NCBI RefSeq assembly: GCF_051014445.1
Contig: NC_135136.1
Coordinates: 26,678,001 to 26,742,000, forward strand
Length of the DNA stretch: 64,000 nucleotides
From: Colletes latitarsis
Lineage: Eukaryota > Arthropoda > Insecta > Hymenoptera > Colletidae
Direction of reading: 5' to 3'
Below are positions 1 through 10,949 of this stretch, piece after piece (the first letter of the stretch is position 1; each line of letters opens with the position of its first letter). The position numbers and the translations under genes are program-made. The notes under the pieces are model-generated. The model worked only from the letters and a program-made list of their open reading frames with translations. It made no database searches and was not told the DNA's origin.

Positions 1-129
1 ATCTGACCAACAAGTATGCGAAGAATGCAAAATCATGAGCCAGATGCGGGCATAACCCAGACCTAACCCAGACCTAACCGGTTGTATCCTCTAAATTGTG
101 GATCGAAACCAGGATTAATTGACTGTTTC

Positions 130-145
130 AATGTGGTACCACATT
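130..145. repeat. Extended 16-bp palindrome allele
   Basis: Monomers with CAATG instead of CAGTG before the dyad carry AATGTGGTACCACATT, a perfect 16-bp palindrome, as here. The same allele appears in other monomers, for example near 4,010, 8,410, 8,940, 14,914 and 19,131. Confidence 0.9.
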
Positions 146-231
146 ACTGCGTTATTCAAACTCGAAAAAACCCAGGATCTGGCCAACAAGTATGCGAAGA
201 AGGCAAAATCATGGGTCAGATGCAGGCGTAA

Positions 232-253
232 CCCAGACCTAACCCAGACCTAA
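232..253 (+). repeat. Internal 11-mer duplication inside the monomer (type example)
   Basis: Two adjacent copies of CCCAGACCTAA occupy 232-242 and 243-253. Nearly every monomer has this pair at the same place, often with one decayed copy (for example ACTTAGACC, CCTATCCCAG or CCTAGCCC). It is the only position where monomers regularly change length by a defined step, which suggests slippage or unequal exchange within the monomer. Confidence 0.95.
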
Positions 254-307
254 CCGGTGTTGTCCTCTAAAATATTGATCAAAACCAAGTTTAGTGTACT
301 GTTCCAG

Positions 308-319
308 TGTGGTACCACA
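308..319. repeat. KpnI-centred 12-bp palindrome of the monomer (type example)
   Basis: TGTGGTACCACA is perfectly self-complementary and contains the KpnI site GGTACC at 311-316. It is present in most monomers, so KpnI should cut the array into a ladder with a 176-bp step. Recurrent alleles that break it are GGTTCCAC, GGTGCCAC, GGTACCATAATT, GGTACCATTATT and GGAGTCAC. Confidence 0.95.
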
Positions 320-344
320 TTACTACGTGATTCAAACCAGAGAA

Positions 345-1735
345 AACCAAGGATCTGACCAACAAGTATGCGAAGAATGCAAAATCATGAGCCAGATGCG
401 GGCATAACTTAGACCTAACCCAGACCTAACCGGTGTTACCGACTAAAATATTGATCGGAACCAGATTTAATTGTCTGTTGCAGTGAGGAGTCACATTACA
501 ACGTGATTCAAACCAGGGAAAACCCAGGATCTGGCCAACAAGAATGCGAAGAAGGCAAAACCATGAGCCAGATGCGGGCATAACCCAGACCTAGCCCAGA
601 CCTAACCGGTCTTATCCTCTAAAATATTGATCGAAACCAAGTTTAATGGACTGTTTCAGTGTGGTACCACATTAGTACGTGATTAAAACCCGAAAAAACC
701 CAGGATCTCGCCAACAATTATGCGAAGGAGGCAAAATCATGAGCCAGATGCGGGCATAACCCAGACCTAACCCAGACCTAACCGGTTTTATCCTCCAAAA
801 TATTGATCGAAACCAGGTTTAATTGTCTGTTTCAGTGTGGTACCACATTACTACGTGATTCAAACCAGAGAAAACCAAGGATCTGGCCAACTGGTATGCG
901 ATGAAGGCAAAATCATGAGCCAGATGCGGGCATAAACTAGACCTTACCCAGACCTAACCGGTGTTGCCGAATAAAATACTGACCGAATCCAGGTTTGATT
1001 GACTGGTATTGTGTGGTACCACATTACTACGTGATTCAAACCCGAAAAAACCCAGGATCTGGCCAACAAGTATGCGAGGAAGGCAAAATCATGAGCCAGA
1101 TGCGGGCATAACCCAGACCTAACCCAGACCTAACTGGTGTTATCCTCTAAAATATTGATCGAAACCTAGTTTAATGGACTGTTTCAGTGTGGTACCATAA
1201 TTACTACGTGATTCAAACCCGAAAAAACCCAGGATCTGACCAACAAGTATGCGAAGAATGCAAAATCATGAGCCAGATGCGGGCATAACTTAGACCTAAC
1301 CCAGACCTAACCGGTGTTACCGACTAAAATATTGATCGGAACCAGATTTAATTGTCTGTTGCAGTGAGGAGTCACATTACAACGTGATTCAAACCAGAGA
1401 AAACCCAGGATCTGGCCAACAAGAATGCGAAGAAGGCAAAACCATGAGCCAGATGCGGGCATAACCCAGACCTAGCCCAGACCTAACCGGTCTTATCCTC
1501 TAAAATATTGATCGAAACCAAGTTTAATGGACTGTTTCAGTGTGGTACCACATTAGTACGTGATTAAAACCCGAAAAAACCCAGGATCTCGCCAACAATT
1601 ATGCGAAGGAGGCAAAATCATGGGCCAGATTCGAGCATAACCCAGACCTAACCCAGACCTAACCGGTTTTATCCTCTAAAATATTGATCGGAACCAGGTT
1701 TAACTGTCAGTTTCAGTGTGGTTCCACATTACAAC
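345..1735 (+). repeat. Segment duplicated at 15,483-16,861
   Basis: About eight monomers match at an offset of 15,138, dropping to 15,126 after the single-11-mer monomer at 15,897. Both copies share the private GGTTTGATTGACTGG and GTTGCCGAATAAAATACTG. This is a nearly intact copy about 15 kb away inside the same domain. Confidence 0.88.
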
Positions 1736-1789
1736 GTGATTCAAACCAGAGAAAACCCAGGATCTGGCCAACGAGAATGTGGAAATGGC

Positions 1790-4700
1790 AAAACCATGAG
1801 CCAGATGCGGGCATAACCCAGATCTAACCCAGACCTAACCGGTGTTATCGTCTAAAATATTGATCGAAACCAAGTTTAATGGACTGTTTCAGTGTGGTAC
1901 CACATTACTACGTGATTCAAACCAGAGAAAACCCAGGATCTGGCCAACGAGAATGCGGAAATGGCAAAACCATGAGCCAGATGCGGGCATAACCCAGACC
2001 TAACCCAGACCTAACCGGTGTTATCCTCTAAAATATTGATCGAAACCTAGTTTAACGGACTGTTTCAGTGTGGTACCATTATTGCTACGTGATTCAAACC
2101 AGAAAAAACCCAGGATCTGACCTACAAGTATGCGAAGAAGGCAAAATCATGGGTCAGATGCAGGCATAACCCAGACCTATCCCAGACCTAACCGGTGTTA
2201 TCCTCTAAAATATTGATCGAAACCAGGTTTAATTGTCTGTTTCAGTGTGGTACCACATTACTACGTGATTGAAACCAGAGAAAACCAAGGATCTGGCCAA
2301 TAAGAATGCGGAAAAGGCAAAATCATGAGCCTTATGGGGGCATAACCCAGACCTAACCCAGACCTAACCGGTCTTATCCTCTAAAATATTGATTGAATCC
2401 AGGTCTAATTGTCAGTTTCAGTGTGGTACCACATTACTACGTGATTCAAGCCAGAGAAAACTCAGGATCTGACCAACAAGAATCCGGAAAGGCAGAATCA
2501 TGAGCCAGATGCGGGCATAACCCAGACCTAACCCAGACCTAACCGGTGTTACCGAGTAAAATATTGATCGGAACCAGGTTTAACTGTCTGTTTCAATGTG
2601 GTACCGCATTACTACGTGATTCAAACAAGAGAGAACCAAGGATCTGGCAAACAAGAATGCGGAAATGGCAAAACCATGAGCCAGATGCGGGCATAACCCA
2701 GACCTAACCCAGACCTAACCGGTGTTATCCTCTAAAATATTGATCGAAACCTAGTTTAACGGACTGTTTCAGTGTGGTACCATTATTGCTACGTGATTGA
2801 AAGCAGAAAAAACCCAGGATCTGGCCAACAAGTATGCGAAGAAGGCATAATCATGGGTCAGATGCAGGCATAACCCAGACCTATCCCAGACCTAACCGGT
2901 GTTATCCTCTAAAATATTGATCGAAACCAAGTTTAATGTACTGTTTCAGTGTGGTACCACATTACTACGTGATTAAAACCAGAAAAAACCCAGGATCTGG
3001 CCAACCAGTATGCGAGGAAGGCAAAATCATGAGCCAGATGCGGGCATAACCCAGACCTAACCCAGACCTAACTGGTGTTATCCTCTAAAATATTGATCGA
3101 AACCAAGTTTAATGGACTGTTTCAGTGTGGTACCATAATTACTGCGTGATTCAAACCCGAAAAAACCCAGGATCTGACCAACAAGTATGCGAAGAATGCA
3201 AAATCATGAGCCAGATGCGGGCATAACTTAGTCCTAACCCAGACCTAACCGGTGTTACCGACTAAAATATTGATCGGAACCAGATTTAATTGTCTGTTGC
3301 AGTGAGGAGTCACATTACAACGTGATTCAAACCAGAGAAAACCCAGGATCTGGCCAACGAGAATGCGGAAATGGCAAAACCATGAGCCAGTTGCGGGCAT
3401 AACCCAGACCTAACCCAGACCTAACCGGTGTTATCCTCTAAAATATTGATCGAAACCTAGTTTAACGGACTGTTTCAGTGTGGTACCATTATTGCTACGT
3501 GATTGAAAGTAGAAAAAACCCAGGATCTGGCCAACAAGTATGCGAGGAAGGCAAAATCATGAGCCAGATACGGGCATAACCCAGACCTATCCCAGACCTA
3601 ACCGGTGTTATCCTCTAAAATATTGATCGAAACCAAGTTTAATGTACTGTTTCAGTGTGGTACCACATTACTACGTGATAAAAACCAGAAAAAACCCAGG
3701 ATCTGGCCAACCAGTATGCGAGGAAGGCAAAATCATGAGCCAGATGCGGGCATAACCCAGACCTAACCCAGACCTAACTGGTGTTATCCTCTAAAATATT
3801 GATCGAAACCAAGTTTAATGGACTGTTTCAGTGTGGTACCATAATTACTACGTGATTCAAACCCGAAAAAACCCAGGATCTGGCCAACCAGTATGCGAGG
3901 AAGGCAAAATCATGAGCCAGATACGGGCATAACCCAGACCTATCCCAGACCTAACCGGTCATATCCTCTAAAATATTGATTGAAACCAGGTCTAATTGTC
4001 AGTTTCAATGTGGTACCACATTACTACGTGATTCAAACCCGAAAAAACCCAGGATATCGCCAACAATTATGCGAAGGAGGCAAAATCATGGGCCAGATGC
4101 GAGCATAACCCAGACCTAACCCAGACCTAACCGGTTTTATCCTCCAAAATATTGATCGAAACCAGGTTTAATTGTCTGTTTCAGTGTGGTACCACATTAC
4201 TACGCGATTCCAACCAGAGAAAACCAAGGATCTGGCCAATAAGAATGCGAAAAGGCAAAATCATTAGCCAGATGCGGGCGTAACCCAGACCTAACCCAGA
4301 CCTAACCGGTTTTATCCTCTAAAATATTGATCGGAACCAGGTTTAATTGTCAGTTTCAGTATGGTTCCACATTACTACGTGATTAAAACCAGAGAAAACC
4401 AAGGATCTGGCCAACAAGTATGCGAAGAAGGTAAAATCATGGGCCAGTTGCAGGCATAACACAGACCTTAACCAGACCTAACCGGTGTTATCCTCTAAAA
4501 TATTGATCGAAACCTAGTTTAATGTGCTGTTTAAGTGTGGTACCACATTACTGCGTGATTCAAACCAGAGAAAACCAAGGATCTGGCCAACAGGTATGCG
4601 AAGAAGGCAAAATCATGAGGCATATGCGGGCATAACCTAGACCTTACCCAGACCTAACCGGTGTTACCGACTAAAATACTGACCGAATCCAGGTTTAGTT

Positions 4701-4865
4701 GACTGGTACTGTGTGGTACCACATTACTACGTGATTCAAACTCGAAACAAGCCAGGATCTGGCCAACAAGTATGCGAAGAAGGCAAATTCATGGGCCAGA
4801 CGCGGGCATAACCCAGACCTAACCCAGACCTAACCGGTGTTATCCCCTAAAATGTGGATCGAAAC
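1790..4865 (+). repeat. Segmental duplication R1, copy a (about 18 monomers)
   Basis: The order of monomer variants from about 1,790 to 4,865 is repeated from about 4,961, at an offset of 3,171 bases. The offset falls to 2,818 after about 3,063 because copy b lacks two monomers. Shared markers include CCAGATCTAACCC, ACCTACAAGTATG, GCCTTATGGGGGC, AATCCGGAAAGGC, GGATATCGCC and GAGGCATATGCGGG. The match stops at about 4,865, where the variable block differs. Confidence 0.9.
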
Positions 4866-4960
4866 CAAGTTTAATGGACTATTTCAGTGTGGTACCACAT
4901 TGCTACGTGATTCAAACCAGAGAAAACCCAGGATCTGGCCAATTAGAATGCGGAAAAGGC

Positions 4961-7683
4961 AAAATCATGAGCCAGATGCGGGCATAACCCAGATCTAACC
5001 CAGACCTAACCGGTGTTATCGTCTAAAATATTGATCGAAACCAAGTTTAATGGACTGTTTCAGTGTGGTACCACATTACTACGTGATTCAAACCAGAGAA
5101 AACCCAGGATCTGGCCAACGAGAATGCGGAAATGGCAAAACCATGAGCCAGATGCGGGCATAACCCAGACCTAACCCAGACCTAACCGGTGTTATCCTCT
5201 AAAATATTGATCGAAACCTAGTTTAACGGACTGTTTCAGTGTGGTACCATTATTGCTACGTGATTCAAACCAGAAAAAACCCAGGATCTGACCTACAAGT
5301 ATGCGAAGAAGGCAAAATCATGGGTCAGATGCAGGCATAACCCAGACCTATCCCAGACCTAACCGGTGTTATCCTCTAAAATATTGATCGAAACCAGGTT
5401 TAATTGTCTGTTTCAGTGTGGTACCACATTACTACGTGATTGAAACCAGAGAAAACCAAGGTTCTGGCCAATAAGAATGCGGAAAAGGCAAAATCATGAG
5501 CCTTATGGGGGCATAACCCAGACCTAACCCAGACCTAACCGGTCTTATCCTCTAAAATATTGATTGAATCCAGGTCTAATTGTCAGTTTCAGTGTGGTAC
5601 CACATTACTACGTGATTCAAGCCAGAGAAAACTCAGGATCTGACCAACAAGAATCCGGAAAGGCAGAATCATGAGCCAGATGCGGGCATAACCCAGACCT
5701 AACCCAGACCTAACCGGTGTTACCGAGTAAAATATTGATCGGAACCAGGTTTAACTGTCTGTTTCAATGTGGTACCGCATTACTACGTGATTCAAACAAG
5801 AGAGAACCAAGGATCTGGCAAACAAGAATGCGGAAATGGCAAAACCATGAGCCAGATGCGGGCATAACCCAGACCTAACCCAGACCTAACTGGTGTTATC
5901 CTCTAAAATATTGATCGAAACCAAGTTTAATGGACTGTTTCAGTGTGGTACCATAATTACTGCGTGATTCAAACCCGAAAAAACCCAGGATCTGACCAAC
6001 AAGTATGCGAAGAATGCAAAATCATGAGCCAGATGCGGGCATAACTTAGTCCTAACCCAGACCTAACCGGTGTTACCGACTAAAATATTGATCGGAACCA
6101 GATTTAATTGTCTGTTGCAGTGAGGAGTCACATTACAACGTGATTCAAACCAGAGAAAACCCAGGATCTGGCCAACGAGAATGCGGAAATGGCAAAACCA
6201 TGAGCCAGTTGCGGGCATAACCCAGACCTAACCCAGACCTAACCGGTGTTATCCTCTAAAATATTGATCGAAACCTAGTTTAACGGACTGTTTCAGTGTG
6301 GTACCATTATTGCTACGTGATTGAAAGCAGAAAAAACCCAGGATCTGGCCAACAAGTATGCGAGGAAGGCAAAATCATGAGCCAGATACGGGCATAACCC
6401 AGACCTATCCCAGACCTAACCGGTGTTATCCTCTAAAATATTGATCGAAACCAAGTTTAATGTACTGTTTCAGTGTGGTACCACATTACTACGTGATAAA
6501 AACCAGAAAAAACCCAGGATCTGGCCAACCAGTATGCGAGGAAGGCAAAATCATGAGCCAGATGCGGGCATAACCCAGACCTAACCCAGACCTAACTGGT
6601 GTTATCCTCTAAAATATTGATCGAAACCAAGTTTAATGGACTGTTTCAGTGTGGTACCATAATTACTACGTGATTCAAACCCGAAAAAACCCAGGATCTG
6701 GCCAACCAGTATGCGAGGAAGGCAAAATCATGAGCCAGATACGGGCATAACCCAGACCTATCCCAGACCTAACCGGTCATATCCTCTAAAATATTGATTG
6801 AAACCAGGTCTAATTGTCAGTTTCAATGTGGTACCACATTACTACGTGATTCAAACCCGAAAAAACCCAGGATATCGCCAACAATTATGCGAAGGAGGCA
6901 AAATCATGGGCCAGATGCGAGCATAACCCAGACCTAACCCAGACCTAACCGGTTTTATCCTCCAAAATATTGATCGAAACCAGGTTTAATTGTCTGTTTC
7001 AGTGTGGTACCACATTACTACGTGATTCCAACCAGAGAAAACCAAGGATCTGGCCAATAAGAATGCGAAAAGGCAAAATCATTAGCCAGATGCGGGCGTA
7101 ACCCAGACCTAACCCAGACCTAACCGGTTTTATCCTCTAAAATATTGATCGGAACCAGGTTTAATTGTCAGTTTCAGTGTGGTTCCACATTACTACGTGA
7201 TTAAAACCAGAGAAAACCAAGGATCTGGCCAACAAGTATGCGAAGAAGGTAAAATCATGGGCCAGTTGCAGGCATAACACAGACCTTAACCAGACCTAGC
7301 CGGTGTTATCCTCTAAAATATTGATCGAAACCTAGTTTAATGTGCTGTTTAAGTGTGGTACCACATTACTGCGTGATTCAAACCAGAGAAAACCAAGGAT
7401 CTGGCCAACAGGTATGCGAAGAAGGCAAAATCATGAGGCATATGCGGGCATAACCTAGACCTTACCCAGACCTAACCGGTGTTACCGACTAAAATACTGA
7501 CCGAATCCAGGTTTAGTTGACTGGTACTGTGTGGTACCACATTACTACGTGATTCAAACTCGAAAAAAGCCAGGATCTGGCCAACAAGTATGCGAAGAAG
7601 GCAAATTCATGGGCCAGACGCGGGCATAACCCAGACCTAACCCAGACCTAACCGGTGTTATCCCCTAAAATGTGGATCGAAAC
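4961..7683 (+). repeat. Segmental duplication R1, copy b (two monomers deleted)
   Basis: This is the second copy of R1. At about 5,889 the sequence jumps to what corresponds to position 3,071 of copy a, which removes about 353 bases (two monomers) without disturbing monomer phase. Beyond 7,683 it continues into a segment shared with copy c but not with copy a. Confidence 0.9.
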
Positions 7684-8887
7684 CAGGTTTAATTGTCTGT
7701 TTCAGTGTGGTGCCACATTACTACGTGATTCAAACCAGAGAAAACCAAGGATCTGGCCAATTAGAATGCGGAAAAGGCAAAATCATGAGCCAGATGCGGG
7801 CATAACCCAGACCTAACCCAGACCTAACCGGTTTTATCCTCTAAAATATTGATCGGAACCAGGTTTAATTGTCTGTTTCAGTGTGGTTCCACATTACTAC
7901 GTGATTCAAACCAGAGAAAACCAAGGATCTGGCCAACAGGTATGCGAAGAAGGCAAAATCATGAGGCATATGCGGGCATAACCTAGACCTTACCCAGACC
8001 TAACCGGTGTTACCGACTAAAATACTGACCGAATCCAGGTTTAGTTGACTGGTACTGTGTGGTACCACATTACTACGTGATTCAAACTCGAAAAAACCCA
8101 GGATCTGGCCAACAAGTATGCGAAGAAGGCAAAATCATGGGTCAGATGCAGGCGTAACCCAGACCTAACCCAGACCTAACCGGTTTTATCCTCTAAACTA
8201 TTGATCGGAACCAGGTTTAATTGTCTGTTTCAGTGTGGTACCATAATTGCTACGTGATTCAAACCCGAAAAAACCCAGGATCTTACCAACAAGTATGCGA
8301 AGAATGCAAAATCATGAGCCAGATGCGGGCATAACCCAGACCTAACCCAGACCTAACCGGTTGTATCCTCTAAATTGTGGATCGAAACCAGGATTAATTG
8401 ACTGTTTCAATGTGGTACCACATTACTGCGTTATTCAAACTCGAACAAACCCAGGATCTGGCCAACAAGTATGCGAAGAAGGCAAAATCATGGGTCAGAT
8501 GCAGGCGTAACCCAGACCTAACCCAGACCTAACCGGTGTTATCCACTAAAATATTGATCAAAACCAAGTTTAGTGTACTGTTTCAGTGTGGTACCACATT
8601 ACTACGTGATTCAAACCAGAGAAAACCAAGGATCCGGCCAACTGGTATGTGATGAAGGCAAAATCATGAGCCAGATGCGGGCATAAACTAGACCTTACCC
8701 AGACCTAACCGGTGTTGCCGAATAAAATACTGACCGAATCCAGGTTTAATTGACTGGTATTGTGTGGTACCACATTACTACGTGATTCAAACCCGAAAAA
8801 ACCCAGGATCTGGCCAACAAGTATGCGAGGAAGGCAAAATCATGAGCCAGATGCGGGCATAACCCAGACCTAACCCAGACCTAACCG
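7684..8887 (+). repeat. R1 extension shared with 14,187-15,390
   Basis: The seven or so monomers after R1b match those after R1c at an offset of about 6,503. They share CTAAACTATTGATCGG, TTGTATCCTCTAAATTGTGG and the unusual ACTGGTATGTGATGAAGG. The match ends at about 8,887/15,390, just before the CCGGT box. Confidence 0.88.
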
Positions 8888-10189
8888 GTTGTATCCTCTA
8901 AATTGTGGATCGAAACCAGGATTAATTGACTGTTTCAATGTGGTACCACATTACTGCGTTATTCAAACTCGAAAAAACCCAGGATCTGGCCAACAAGTAT
9001 GCGAAGAAGGCAAAATCATGGGTCAGATGCAGGCGTAACCCAGACCTAACCCAGACCTAACCGGTGTTATCCTCTAAAATATTGATCAAAACCAAGTTGA
9101 GTGTACTGTTTCAGTGTGGTACCACATTACTACGTGATTCAAACCAGAGAAAACCAAGGATCTGACCAACAAGTATGCGAAGAATGCAAAATCATGAGCC
9201 AGATGCTGGCATAACTTAGACCTAACCCAGACCTAACCGGTGTTACCGACTAAAATATTGATCGGAACCAGATTTAATTGTCTGTTGCAGTGAGGAGTCA
9301 CATTACAACGTGATTCAAACCAGAGAAAACCCAGGATCTGGCCAACAAGAATGCGAAGAAGGCAAAACCATGCGCCAGATGCGGGCATAACCCAGACCTA
9401 GCCCAGACCTAACCGGTCTTATCCTCTAAAATATTGATCGAAACCAAGTTTAATGGACTGTTTCAGTGTGGTACCACATTAGTACGTGATTAAAACCCGA
9501 AAAAACCCAGGATCTCGCCAACAATTATGCGAAGGAGGCAAAATCATGGGCCAGATGCGAGCATTACCCAGACCTAACCCAGACCTAACCGGTTTTATCC
9601 TCCAAAATATTGATCGAAACCAGGTTTAATTGTCTGTTTCAGTGTGGTACCACATTACTACGTGATTCAAACCAGAGAAAACCAAGGATCTGGCCAACTG
9701 GTATGCGATGAAGGCAAAATCATGAGCCAGATGCGGGCATAACTTAGTCCTAACCCAGACCTAACCGGTGTTACCGACTAAAATATTGATCGGAACCAGA
9801 TTTAATTGTCTGTTGCAGTGAGGAGTCACATTACAACGTGATTCAAACCAGAGAAAACCCAGGATCTGGCCAACGAGAATGCGGAAATGGCAAAACCATG
9901 AGCCAGTTGCGGGCATAACCCAGACCTAACCCAGACCTAACCGGTGTTATCCTCTAAAATATTGATCGAAACCTAGTTTAACGGACTGTTTCAGTGTGGT
10001 ACCATTATTGCTACGTGATTGAAAGCAGAAAAAACCCAGGATCTGGCCAACAAGTATGCGAGGAAGGCAAAATCATGAGCCAGATACGGGCATAACCCAG
10101 ACCTATCCCAGACCTAACCGGTGTTATCCTCTAAAATATTGATCGAAACCAAGTTTAATGTACTGTTTCAGTGTGGTACCACATTACAA

Positions 10190-10900
10190 CGTGATTCAAA
10201 CCAGAGAAAACCCAGGATCTGGCCAACAAGAATGCGAAGAAGGCAAAACCATGAGCCAGATGCGGGCATAACCCAGACCTAGCCCAGACCTAACCGGTCT
10301 TATCCTCTAAAATATTGATCGAAACCAAGTTTAATGGACTGTTTCAGTGTGGTACCACATTAGTACGTGATTAAAACCCGAAAAAACCCAGGATCTCGCC
10401 AACAATTATGCGAAGGAGGCAAAATCATGGGCCAGATGCGAGCATAACCCAGACCTAACCCAGACCTAACCGGTTTTATCCTCTAAAATATTGATCGGAA
10501 CCAGGTTTAATTGTCAGTTTCAGTGTGGTTCCACATTACTACGTGATTAAAACCAGAGAAAACCAAGGATCTGGCTAACAAGTATGCGAAGAAGGTAAAA
10601 TCATGGGCCAGATGCAGGCATAACCCAGACCTAACCCAGACCTAACCGGTGTTATCCTCTAAAATATTGATCGAAACCTAGTTTAATGTACTGTTTCAGT
10701 GTGGTACCTCATTACTGCGTGATTCAAACCAGAGAAAACCAAGGATCTGGCCAACGGGTATGCGAAGAAGGCAGAATCATGAGCCAGATGCGGGCATAAC
10801 ACTGACCTAACCCAGACCTAACCGGTGTTATCCTCTAAAATATTGATCGAAACCAAGTTTAATGGACTATTTCAGTGTGGTACCACATTGCTACGTGATT
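10190..10900 (+). repeat. Segment duplicated at 16,509-17,219
   Basis: Four monomers match at an offset of 6,319. Shared variants include GGTACCTCATTACTGCG, CAACGGGTATGCGAAG and GCATAACACTGACC. Confidence 0.85.
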
Positions 10901-10949
10901 CAAACCAGAGAAAACCCAGGATCTGGCCAACGAGAATGTGGAAATGGCA

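Larger units (their letters stand above)
175..350 (+). repeat. Reference monomer (first complete GGATCT-to-GGATCT unit)
   Basis: This 176-bp unit shows the standard layout: GGATCT at its start, a GAAGAAGGCAAAATCATG stretch, the paired 11-mers at 232-253, CCGGT just after, an AAAATATTGATC block, a variable block, the KpnI dyad at 308-319 and the ACGTGATTC box. It carries the variants GGGTCAGATGCAGGCG and GATCAAAACC, which are shared with monomers near 8,500, 9,030 and 15,010. It has several CpG sites, at conserved positions that often appear elsewhere as TpG or CpA. Confidence 0.95.
84..933 (+). repeat. Segment duplicated at 8,891-9,740
   Basis: The monomer order matches at an offset of 8,807. 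Shared variants include TTGTATCCTCTAAATTGTGG, GATCAAAACCAAGTT and CAATTATGCGAAGGAGG. The match ends at about 9,740, where the copy switches to a segment resembling 3,223-3,660. Confidence 0.85.

Noticed and set aside
232..253. Telomere-like repeats (CCTAACCC inside the 11-mer pair)
   Set aside because: Eight bases match a phase of (CCCTAA)n, but the unit is 11 bp, not 6 or 7, contains AGA and never expands beyond three copies. Chance or remote origin cannot be separated here.
308..319. Promoter, operator or terminator function for the palindrome
   Set aside because: There is no adjacent gene, the dyad has no loop or U-tract, and it is present in every monomer. It is better described as part of the satellite unit.
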